The translations under genes were made by a program, and so were the position numbers. Of a stretch of 64,000 nt of DNA, positions 25,478 to 33,399 are shown piece after piece; position 1 is the stretch's first letter; each line of letters starts with the position of its first letter. The notes under the pieces were generated by a model. That model was not told the DNA's origin. It saw nothing but the letters and a program-made list of their open reading frames with translations, and did no database searches. The DNA comes from Streptomyces flaveolus (GTDB lineage: Bacteria > Actinomycetota > Actinomycetes > Streptomycetales > Streptomycetaceae), in the NCBI RefSeq assembly GCF_014648815.1, contig NZ_BMRV01000008.1:248001-312000 (forward strand), read 5' to 3'.

Positions 25478-26593
25478 ATGCTCAACCACCTGACCGAAGG
25501 CCCCTCCTCCGCTCCCCCGCTGCTGCTCGGGCCCTCGCTGGGCACCTCGTACGCCCTGTGGGACCAGGTGGCGCCCGAGCTGTCCATCGGGCACCGGGTG
25601 ATCCGCTGGGACCTGCCGGGGCACGGCGGTTCGGCGGCGGACCTCATCGGTCCCGGCGCCACCGTCGCCGACCTGGCCGGCCTGGTGCTGGCGCTCGCCG
25701 ACTCGCTCGGCGTCGAGCGGTTCGCCTACGCGGGCGTGTCCCTGGGCGGCGCGGTGGGCCTGCACCTGGCCGTGCACCACCCGGAGCGGGTGTCGTCGTT
25801 GGCCGTCCTGTGCTCGTCGGCGCACTTCAACGGTGCGAAGGCGTGGGAGGAACGGGCCGCACTGGTGCGCGCGGAAGGGCTGGCGGAGCTCGCCGAGAGC
25901 GCCGACGCACGGTGGTTCACGCCCGGGTTCACCGTGCCGGAGCTGGTGCGGGACCACCGGGAGGCCGACCCCGGGGCCTACGCCGCGTGCTGCGACGCGC
26001 TGGCCGCGTTCGACCTGCGGGACCGGCTCGGCGAGATCGCCGCGCCCACGCTGCTGATCGCCGGCCGCGAGGACCCGGCCACGCCGCCCGCGCACCTGCG
26101 GGAGATCGCCGACGCCGTGCCGGGCGCGGCGCTGGTGGAGATCCCGGGTGCCTCGCACCTGGCGCCCGCCGAGCGTCCCGAGGCGGTGCTGTCCGCGCTG
26201 CGCGGGCACTTCGACGGGAGTGCCGAGCGGGGCATGGCGGTGCGGCGGGAGGTACTGGGCGACGCGCACGTGGACCGGGCGCAGGGGAGGCAGACCCCGT
26301 TCACCGCGCGGTTCCAGGACTTCATCTCGCGCTACGCCTGGGGTGAGATCTGGACCGACGAGACGCTCTCGCGCCGCGAGCGCAGCATGGTCACGATGAC
26401 GGCGCTGGTGGCGCACGGCCACTACGAGGAGCTGGCCATGCACGTCCGGGCGGCCCGCCGCAACGGCCTCACGCCGGACGAGATCGGCGCCGTGCTGCTC
26501 CAGACGGCCGTGTACTGCGGGGTCCCGGCGGCGAACTCGGCGTTCGCGACGGCCCAGCGGGTGCTGGCCGAGGAGGACGGCACCGCGGGCTGA
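25478..26593 (+). CDS. pcaL: fused 3-oxoadipate enol-lactonase / 4-carboxymuconolactone decarboxylase
   Basis: This 371-residue fusion joins two consecutive pathway steps. Residues 1-245 form an alpha/beta hydrolase (PcaD) with nucleophile Ser in AGVSLGGAVGL and catalytic His in PGASHLAPAE. After a short linker (RGMAVRREVLGD), residues 250-370 form the decarboxylase (PcaC) with FQDFISRYAWGEIW, YEELAMHVRAARRNGLT and the VYCGVPAANSAF helix. PcaL fusions are usual in actinobacteria. A TTG at 25472, overlapping the pcaB stop, is an alternative start two codons upstream. It is the last gene of the operon and is followed by a hairpin. Confidence 0.95.
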   Translation: MLNHLTEGPSSAPPLLLGPSLGTSYALWDQVAPELSIGHRVIRWDLPGHGGSAADLIGPGATVADLAGLVLALADSLGVERFAYAGVSLGGAVGLHLAVHHPERVSSLAVLCSSAHFNGAKAWEERAALVRAEGLAELAESADARWFTPGFTVPELVRDHREADPGAYAACCDALAAFDLRDRLGEIAAPTLLIAGREDPATPPAHLREIADAVPGAALVEIPGASHLAPAERPEAVLSALRGHFDGSAERGMAVRREVLGDAHVDRAQGRQTPFTARFQDFISRYAWGEIWTDETLSRRERSMVTMTALVAHGHYEELAMHVRAARRNGLTPDEIGAVLLQTAVYCGVPAANSAFATAQRVLAEEDGTAG

Positions 26594-26612
26594 GCGGGCG
26601 GTTCAGCCCGCG
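26584..26612. terminator. bidirectional terminator between pcaL and the ATPase gene
   Basis: CGCGGGCTGA at 26584-26593 pairs perfectly with TCAGCCCGCG at 26603-26612 around a 9-base loop. The arms contain the stop codons of both convergent genes (TGA of pcaL, and TGA on the minus strand read from TCA at 26603-26605), so the hairpin serves as a shared end signal. Confidence 0.6.
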
Positions 26613-29276
26613 AGTCCCGCCAGGGCCTCGCGGGCCTTCGCCACCAGACCGTCCGAGCCGCACGAAGCCGCCAGCGCCAGGCCCCGGTCGAGCTCCGCCT
26701 TCGAGCGGGCCGCGATGCCGTACTCGACGCGGGCCGCGGCGTGTTCGTACTGGCAGGGCGAGGCCTCCAGGTAGGCGACCGCCTGGGCGGCGAGCCGCAC
26801 CGCGCGCTGGCCCGTCTCCAGGGCGGCGGCGCAGCGCAGGGCCTCCCCTATGGCGGTGTCGGTGCCGAAGCGCTCGGCCTGGCGGCGCGCGTCGGAGGCC
26901 AGTTGCGCGGCGCGGCCGGGGTCCTCCGCGGCGAGGGCGCGCGCGAGGTCGGTCGCCCAGGGGACCACCACCGGGTTGTGCCGGCCCCGTGCGGCGGCGG
27001 CCTTCTCGGCGGCCTCCAGTTCGTTGATGCCGTCCTTGGTGCGGCCGGTGGCGAGCAGCAGCCGGCCGCGGACGGTACGGGGGTCGGGCAGCACGATCGT
27101 GGACGGGTAGGGCGGGGCGAAGCCGTACTGGTCGGCGAGCGACCGGGCCTCCTCGACGTGGCCGCGGGCGAGCAGCGTGTCGATCAGGTTGCAGGTCGCG
27201 GACCAGTACAGCGGCAGGCCGCGGCCGACGCGCTCGGCGATGCGCAGCGACTCGCGCAGAGACTTCTCGGCCTCCCGCAGCCGTCCCCGCCTGCGGTGGC
27301 CCAGACCGACGTAGGCGTGCGCGAGGGCGAGGTGGCCGCCGCTCCAGCCCGCGGTCTCGTAGGCGCGCAGGGCTTCGGTGAACAGGGCCTCGGCGCGGTC
27401 GAGCCGGTCGCAGTAGGCGTAGGCGCTGGCCAGCATCATGGGCAGTTCGAGGCCCCACTCGGTGCCGGTCCAGCCGAGCCCGGGGGCGAGGCGGCCGTTG
27501 ACGAGGGCGCGGTCGCACAGTTCGACGACCTCTTCGGCGTTCTCCCCGTGGGTCATGGCGTCGAAGCCGCGCAGGATGAGCAGGGCGCGTTCGGCGTTGT
27601 CGCGGCCGGTGCAGGTTGCGGCGAGTTCGGCGAGGCGCGCGGAGCGGCCGGGTGAGGCGGTCTCGCCGGCGTGGATGCCCTCCCACATGTACTGGACGGC
27701 CTGGAGGCGCAGCCGCGCCGACGGGTCCGGGTTGCGGGCGGACTCCGCCTCGACGGTGCGGACGGCCTCCTCCAGCTGGTCGTTGTGGAGGAGAGCCTGG
27801 GAGAGCCGGAAGACGGCGTCGACGCGTTCGTCGCCGTCGAGGCCGGGCATGGCGAGGGCGGTGCGCAGGTGCCCGATGGTGGTGGCGGGCGCGGTGAGCA
27901 GGGTGGCGCAGCCGAGTTCGTAGAGCACCCGCGCGTGCGCTTCGGGCAGCGGCGGTTCCTCGAGGGCGCGTTCGAGGCAGCGCCGGGCCGCGTCGGGCGC
28001 GCCGACGGCGAGGTGCTCCCGGGCGGCGTCGCGCAGCTGACGCACGACGTCCTGGTCGTCGTCGGGGTGGACCTGGAGGAGGTGGCGGGAGGCGGCCGCG
28101 GCGCCGAGGCCGGAGTCGGCGACGAGCTGGGCCGCTATGCCGTGCATGGCCCGGCGCAGCGCGTCGGGGATCGAGTTGTAGACGGCGGTGGCGATCAGCG
28201 GGTGGACGAACTCCAGGTCGCCGTCGGCCGCTTGCCCGGCGGCCGGGTCGGGCCCGGTCAGGATGCGGGCGGTGCCGAGCAGTTCGGCGCAGCGCACGGC
28301 GTCGCCGCGGTCGAGGGTGGCGAGCCGGGCCACCATGTCGACGGTGATGCCGGTGCCGAGGATGGCGGCGGCCCAGGCGAACCGGGTGGCGTCCATGCCG
28401 AGTTGCTCCAGGCGGGCGACGAGGCCGCCGCCGCGGGCCGAGCGGTTCAGGGCGCGCAGTTCGGCGGCCCGGGCCTCGACCGGCTCCAGTTCGCTGTCCT
28501 GGACCTTGGCGAGCAGCTCGACTCTCGTAGGGGTTGCCGTCGGTGACGGCCCACACCTCGCGGCAGAACGCGCCGTCGGCGTGGGCGCCCACGGTGGCGC
28601 GGGTGAGCCCGGCCGTCGCCTCCGGGGTGAGGGCGCTGAGCGGGGCGAAGGGCCGGCCCGCGGCCTCGGCGGCGTCCAGGTGGCGGGCGCTGTCGCCGGT
28701 GACGCCGCCGGGGCGGCGGGCGATCACCAGCAGGGCGGACGTCTCGTCGAGGCGCTCGGCGAGCGCGGCGAGCCAGCGCAGGGTCTCCTGGTCGGCCCAG
28801 TGGACGTCGTCGATGAGCAGGACCAGCGGCCACTCCCGGCGGGCCAGCCGGCGCACAGCGGCGACCAGACCGTCGCACACGCCCTGCGGGTCGGCCTGCC
28901 GTTCGCCGGGTTCGGCTATGCCGAGGGCGGGGCCGGCGATGTCGTACCAGTCGCCGAGGTAGTCGCGCGCCTCCTCCGGGAGCATGGACACGAGGGCCGG
29001 CTGCAGCAACTGCCGTACGACGTTGAAGGGGACGGAGCGCAGGGTCTCGCCGCCGCGCGCCGACCAGACGGTGCAGCCGCGGGCCTCGGCGATGCGGCGG
29101 GTCTCGGCCAGCAGCGCGGTCTTGCCCAGTCCCGCCTCGCCCCGGCACACCAGCAGGCTGCCGGAGGACGAACGGTCCGCGCACAGGGTGTCCACCGCCT
29201 GTGTGATGGCGGCGACTTCCTCGTCGCGCTCCCAGAGGGAGGCCGAGGCTGCGGCCGTGGGCCGTACCTCCGTCAT
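26603..29276 (-). pseudogene. LuxR-type (LAL) AAA ATPase regulator, frameshifted and lacking a visible HTH
   Basis: The gene begins at 29276 with MTEVRPTAAASASLWERDEE and carries Walker A (CRGEAGLGKTALLAE) and Walker B (PLVLLIDDVHWAD), the STAND-like module of LAL regulators. Around 28515-28530 the frame changes: translation reads GNPYE then SRAARQG, whereas moving one base restores the expected ELLAKVQ. The second frame continues as TPR-like helices, including VLYELGCATLLTAP and ALAHAYVGLGHRRRG, to the stop at 26603. No LuxR helix-turn-helix is seen at the end (SDGLVAKAREALAGLAG). This is either a genuine inactivating shift or a sequencing error. A minus-strand ATG at 28396 could start an isolated 597-residue TPR part. 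Confidence 0.75.
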
Positions 29277-29516
29277 CCCGCTACCTCCCCATGTCGCCCG
29301 AACGACGTACAGACGTTGAGCCTAGCGGCCGGATCGGCCCGGTGGTGGACGGTCGGGGCACCAGTTGCCGTGACGGGTGACATGCGGTAAAGCGCGGGCG
29401 ACGTGCCGGGCCCGTCACCAGCGGCGGAAAGCCGGTCGTGCGTCAACGGGCGGGAGGGCGGGGGCGGTCGCGGGGTCTCTCATCCCGCTTTCACTGACGC
29501 CCCCTACGGTGGGGCC

Positions 29517-30587
29517 ATGACGCAGGCGACTCCTCCCGGGTGGTACCCGGACCCCGGGCAGACAAGTGACGGTCCCGCCACCGAGCGCTGGTGGGACGGC
29601 AAGGTGTGGACGGACCAGGTCCGTCCGGCGGGGCCGGCCGCCGCGCGGGGGCCCGGGACTCCGCCGGTGACCGGCGCGGCGCCCGCGCCGCCCGTCCCCG
29701 CTCCCGGGTCTCACGACGCCGCATCCGGGCCGTACGACACCGCGCCCGCGTCGTACGGCTCCGCGCCCGCGCCGTATCCGGTGCACCCGGGTTATCCGGG
29801 GTATCCCGTCCAGCCGCCGGCCGCCCGTCGGCGCCGTCTGCGCACCGGGATAGCCGTCGCGGCGGCCGTGGCCGTCCTGGCCGCCATCGGCGGCGGTGTG
29901 TACGTGCTGGCCGACGGCGACGGCTCGTCCGGCAGCAGCGCGGGGTCCCGGCAGCAGGAGGGGCCCGGCTCCGGCGACGGGAACGACCCCTTCGGCGGCC
30001 CGGGCGACGGCGGGTCGCCCGGGCCGGAGTCTCCGGGACAGTCGGAGCCGCCCACGATCGACAGCGGGTCGGTCCCGGACCCGGTCAGCGGGATCAGCCT
30101 GCCCATCCCGGAGGGCTGGTCGGGGCAGCAGCTGTCGGTCGGCGCCCAGGTGACCTCCGACGACGCCTACAAGTGTCCGGGCGACACCTCCGCGACCTGC
30201 ACCAAGGGCGGCGCCTACTCGGCCCCCGCGATGGTGCTCGGCACCGAGGGCAGCACCGCCGAGGAGGTCGCGAAGGCGGACATCGAGGCGAACGCGGAGG
30301 AGTCGTACGGCGGCAAGTCCTACGGCGGGATCACCTCGCACCAGGAGCTGGCCTCCAAGGCGGTGACCGTCGCCGGTCAGGAGGGGTACCTGGTGCGCTG
30401 GAAGGCGGTCACCAGCAAGGGCGCCGACGGGTATGTGGAGTCGCTCGCCTTCCCGTCACCGGCCGACGCGAAGCGCATCGTCGTCATCCGCTTCGGCGTC
30501 GACACGGACGGGCCGCAGACGGTGATCGACGAGATCACCCAGGGCATCGAGGTGTCCTCCGGCGGGGGCAGCGGCCAGGACGTCTGA
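29517..30587 (+). CDS. DUF2510 membrane protein with extracytoplasmic domain
   Basis: This 356-residue protein begins with a DUF2510 module (PPGWYPDPGQ, then ERWWDGKVWTDQVRP, residues 6-38) common at the N-terminus of actinobacterial membrane proteins. A Pro/Ala/Tyr-rich linker leads to one membrane segment (TGIAVAAAVAVLAAIGGGVY, about 113-132), a Gly/Ser/Pro-rich spacer and an extracellular domain with paired cysteines (CPGDTSATC near residue 220). Function is unknown. The start at 29517 gives the standard DUF2510 N-terminus. A strong hairpin follows. Confidence 0.85.
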   Translation: MTQATPPGWYPDPGQTSDGPATERWWDGKVWTDQVRPAGPAAARGPGTPPVTGAAPAPPVPAPGSHDAASGPYDTAPASYGSAPAPYPVHPGYPGYPVQPPAARRRRLRTGIAVAAAVAVLAAIGGGVYVLADGDGSSGSSAGSRQQEGPGSGDGNDPFGGPGDGGSPGPESPGQSEPPTIDSGSVPDPVSGISLPIPEGWSGQQLSVGAQVTSDDAYKCPGDTSATCTKGGAYSAPAMVLGTEGSTAEEVAKADIEANAEESYGGKSYGGITSHQELASKAVTVAGQEGYLVRWKAVTSKGADGYVESLAFPSPADAKRIVVIRFGVDTDGPQTVIDEITQGIEVSSGGGSGQDV

Positions 30588-30605
30588 CCGGCCCCGGAAG
30601 GTCGG

Positions 30606-30654
30606 CCGGCCGGGTGGGGCGCCCTTCCGCTCAAAGGGCGTCCCACCCGGCCGG
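30606..30654. terminator. strong bidirectional hairpin terminator
   Basis: A 21-bp stem (30606-30626 with 30634-30654; one G-U pair, 7-base loop) lies between the convergent DUF2510 and TetR genes. The arms start CCGGCCGGGTGGG and end CCCACCCGGCCGG. It lacks a T tract, as is common for functional terminators in Streptomyces. Confidence 0.7.
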
Positions 30655-30732
30655 GGTGCGCGCCGCCCCCGTCCCCACGGTGCGGCGCGGGCAGGCCACC
30701 GTCCAGTCATCCCGTGGACGGCGGCCTGGGTC

Positions 30733-31344
30733 TCAGGGCAGGCCGAGGGCCGGCAGCACGACGGCCTCCACGAACCGCACCAGGTACTCGGCGTCGGCGT
30801 ACTCGCCTTCGATGACCGGCCGCATCCGCAGGGCGCCGAACATCTGTGCGGGCACGAACTCCAGCGCGGGGTGACCGGCCGGGACCTCGCCGCGTTCGAC
30901 CCCGCGCCGCAGGATCTCCCGCAGCGCGGCGATCTCCGGCTCGACCAGCGCCTCGCGCAGCGCGCGCTGGAGCTCCGGGTCCTGCATGACCGCGTGGCCC
31001 AGGGCCTGGAGCAGCGTGTCCTTGCCGGACCACTCGCCCGCGGCCCGGGCCGCCTGGCGCAGGTCCTCGGCGAGCGAGCCGGTGTCGATACCGGCGAAAC
31101 GCACCCGGCGACTGGAGCGCAGGGCCGCCGCCACGAACTGCGGCTTGGTCTTCCACTGCCGGTAGAGCGTGGACTTGCTGCACCGGGTGCTGGCGGCGAT
31201 GCCCTCCATGGTCACGGCGTCGTAGCCGCACTCCCGGATCTGTTCGAGCACGGCGTCGAAGAACTCCTGCTCACGCTCGGGCGTGATCTTGGAGCGGCGC
31301 GAGGCGCCGACCGTGTCCGGTCGGTCCGCGGCCTGCGACGTCAT
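30733..31344 (-). CDS. TetR family transcriptional regulator
   Basis: This 203-residue protein has the TetR helix-turn-helix at about 22-68 (FFDAVLEQIRECGYDAVTME, then GIAASTRCSKSTLYRQW, KTKPQFVAAAL) and a C-terminal helical ligand domain of the TetR_C type (ALREILRRGVERGEVP). It is divergent from the PAP2 phosphatase gene, and a long perfect inverted repeat lies 76 bases beyond its start codon. Autoregulation and control of the PAP2/DMT pair through that site is the simplest reading. The ligand is unknown. Confidence 0.93.
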   Translation of the reverse strand: MTSQAADRPDTVGASRRSKITPEREQEFFDAVLEQIRECGYDAVTMEGIAASTRCSKSTLYRQWKTKPQFVAAALRSSRRVRFAGIDTGSLAEDLRQAARAAGEWSGKDTLLQALGHAVMQDPELQRALREALVEPEIAALREILRRGVERGEVPAGHPALEFVPAQMFGALRMRPVIEGEYADAEYLVRFVEAVVLPALGLP

Positions 31345-31420
31345 GCTCTTCTCCTCACTCGGTGCAGCGGCACTGCAGCAAGGGTCGAGGGACCCGTGTT
31401 CCAGTGTGTCGTATGTCTAT

Positions 31421-31470
31421 CGATACGCCAGTGTACCGGTACCCCACCGTATCGGTACACTGGCGTATCG
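31421..31470. promoter_or_regulatory. 18-bp perfect inverted repeat, probable TetR operator
   Basis: CGATACGCCAGTGTACCG at 31421-31438 is exactly repeated in inverted orientation at 31453-31470, with a 14-base spacer. Each arm also contains smaller symmetry (TACCGGTA at 31434-31441 at the inner edge of the left arm). It sits midway between the divergent TetR and PAP2 genes. The size suits binding of two TetR dimers, one per arm. Confidence 0.65.
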
Positions 31471-31594
31471 GAACGGGGTCGTATCGATGAGAACCGTCGC
31501 ACGCCCTCCGGACCGATGACTCCGCCGCACCCGGTGAGTCCTCGGTCCGGCCAGCACCACCGCACGCACCACCGTCAGCGAAGGGGCCCCGGGG

Positions 31595-32425
31595 ATGAAT
31601 GCCCGCACCTGGCCTGCAGAAGCGGAGCCGGACGCGCCCGCGCGCCCGCCGCTCGTCCGTGAACTCCTGCTCGTGGCAGGGCTCTTCCTCGTCTACAAGT
31701 TCGGCCGCCAGCTGGCGACCGGCCACACCGCCGAGGCCTTCCGCAACGCGCACCACGTCTGGGACTGGGAGCGCGCGCTGCGGCTGCCCGAGGAGGGCAC
31801 GGTGCAGTCCCTGCTGCTGCACGGCGACTCCCTGATCCACGTCGCGAACACCTACTACGCCACCGTCCACTTCCCGGCCACCGTGGCCTTCCTGGTCTGG
31901 CTCTATCTGCGACGCCCGGCGCACTACGTCTGGGCCCGCAGGGTGCTGGCGGCGGTGACCGGCGCCGCACTGGTGCTGCACCTGGCCTTTCCGCTGGCCC
32001 CGCCGCGCATGCTGGGCGCGACCGGCCTGATCGACACGGCCCGGGTGTTCGGGCCCTCGGTGTACGGCCCGCCGCGCACCGATCAGCTGTCGAACCAGTT
32101 CGCGGCGATGCCCTCCCTCCACTTCGGCTGGGCCCTGATGCTGGCGGTCGGCATGATCGTCGCCACCCGGTCACGCGCGCGGTGGCTGTGGCTGCTGCAT
32201 CCGCTGGTGACGCTCCTGGTGATCGTGGGCACCGCGAACCACTACTGGCTCGACGTGATCGTGGCGACCGCCCTGCTCGGCGTCGCCCTCGCCGTCGGCC
32301 GCCCGCAGCACGCGGCCCACCGGACCCCGCACCGCCTGCCGGTGCCCCGGCGACGAGCGGCCGAGCGGCGCGCACCGCAACGGCGCGAACCGGAGCGGCC
32401 CGAACTGGTGGGGGCGGGCCGATGA
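31595..32425 (+). CDS. PAP2 superfamily membrane phosphatase
   Basis: This 276-residue integral membrane protein has about six hydrophobic segments and the PAP2_3 (inositol phosphorylceramide synthase-like) signatures MPSLHFGWAL (residues ~170-179) and NHYWLDVI (~215-222), holding the two catalytic histidines. An early RRPAHYVWARR loop precedes the catalytic helices, and a highly basic C-terminal tail is probably cytoplasmic. It likely dephosphorylates or transfers a lipid phosphate head group. It overlaps the next gene by ATGA and shares the upstream region with the TetR regulator. Confidence 0.87.
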   Translation: MNARTWPAEAEPDAPARPPLVRELLLVAGLFLVYKFGRQLATGHTAEAFRNAHHVWDWERALRLPEEGTVQSLLLHGDSLIHVANTYYATVHFPATVAFLVWLYLRRPAHYVWARRVLAAVTGAALVLHLAFPLAPPRMLGATGLIDTARVFGPSVYGPPRTDQLSNQFAAMPSLHFGWALMLAVGMIVATRSRARWLWLLHPLVTLLVIVGTANHYWLDVIVATALLGVALAVGRPQHAAHRTPHRLPVPRRRAAERRAPQRREPERPELVGAGR

Positions 32426-33384
32426 ACGCCGCGCTGATCGCCGTCCTGCTGTCCCTGGTCTCGGCCGTCGCCTACGCCGCCGCGGCCGTGGCCCAGGAGC
32501 GGCTGGCCGCCCGCAGCTCCGCGGGCGCGCTGCGGATGCTGGGCAACGGTGCCTGGTGGTGGTCCGTCGCGCTCAACGCGTCGGCCGCGCTGCTGCACGT
32601 CGTGGCCCTCAAGTACGGCCCGCTCACGGTGGTCCAGCCGCTCGGCGCGCTCACCCTGGTCGCGGCGGTGCCCCTGGGGGCACGGCTGGCGGGCCGGCGG
32701 GTGAGTGCGGTCGAGTGGCGGGGCACCGGGCTCACGCTGCTCGGCCTGGGCGCGCTGCTGCTGACGGCGTCCGGTCCGGCGCCCGACGACGTGCTGAGCG
32801 TGCCGGAGGCGCTGACGGTCTCCGGTGCGACGGCGGCGCTGATCGGTCTGCTGTCGCGGCCCGGCGCCCGGCCGGGTCTGCGGCACGCGACGGCGTCCGG
32901 CATCGCCTCCGGGGTCGCCTCGGCGCTCACCCAGACCGTCACGGTCGCCGTCACGGACCGCTCGGGTCCGCTGCTCAGCGTCCAGGTGATCGGAGTGGCG
33001 GTGCTGGTGGCGGCCTTCGCGGCGGGCGGGCTGCTGCTGTCCCAGACGGCCTACCAGGGTGGCCTGGGCGCCCCGCTCGCGGTGGTGACGCTGGCCAACC
33101 CGGTGGCCGCCGCGATGATCGGGGTGTCGTTGCTCGGTGAGCGGCTGCGCGGCGGCCCGGCCGGTGCGCTGCTCGCGCTGACCGGTGCGGCACTGGCCGG
33201 CTGGGGCGTGGTCCAGCTGAGCCGGGCCACGCCCGCGCCGGCCGACGAGGCGCTCGCGGCGGCCGAGGACCGGCCTCCGGTGGCGCCCGCCGTGCCGGGC
33301 CCGGAGCCGGAAGGCGGACCCGTGGGGGCGGAGCCGGTCCTGGTGCCCCGGCAGCCGATGCCGGGGCACCTGACTCCGCTGTGA
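32422..33384 (+). CDS. DMT-like multi-spanning membrane protein
   Basis: This 320-residue protein has nine or ten transmembrane helices arranged as two five-helix repeats, in the pattern of DMT/EamA transporters (GPLTVVQPLGALTLVAAVPL, then GAPLAVVTLANPVAAAMIGV in the second half). The Pro/Glu-rich tail after residue 280 is probably cytoplasmic. It is translationally coupled to the PAP2 gene (ATGA overlap), suggesting a joint membrane-lipid or export role. Actinobacterial relatives are annotated only as DMT transporters of unknown substrate. Confidence 0.82.
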   Translation: MNAALIAVLLSLVSAVAYAAAAVAQERLAARSSAGALRMLGNGAWWWSVALNASAALLHVVALKYGPLTVVQPLGALTLVAAVPLGARLAGRRVSAVEWRGTGLTLLGLGALLLTASGPAPDDVLSVPEALTVSGATAALIGLLSRPGARPGLRHATASGIASGVASALTQTVTVAVTDRSGPLLSVQVIGVAVLVAAFAAGGLLLSQTAYQGGLGAPLAVVTLANPVAAAMIGVSLLGERLRGGPAGALLALTGAALAGWGVVQLSRATPAPADEALAAAEDRPPVAPAVPGPEPEGGPVGAEPVLVPRQPMPGHLTPL

Positions 33385-33399
33385 CGCCCGCGCCGATGC

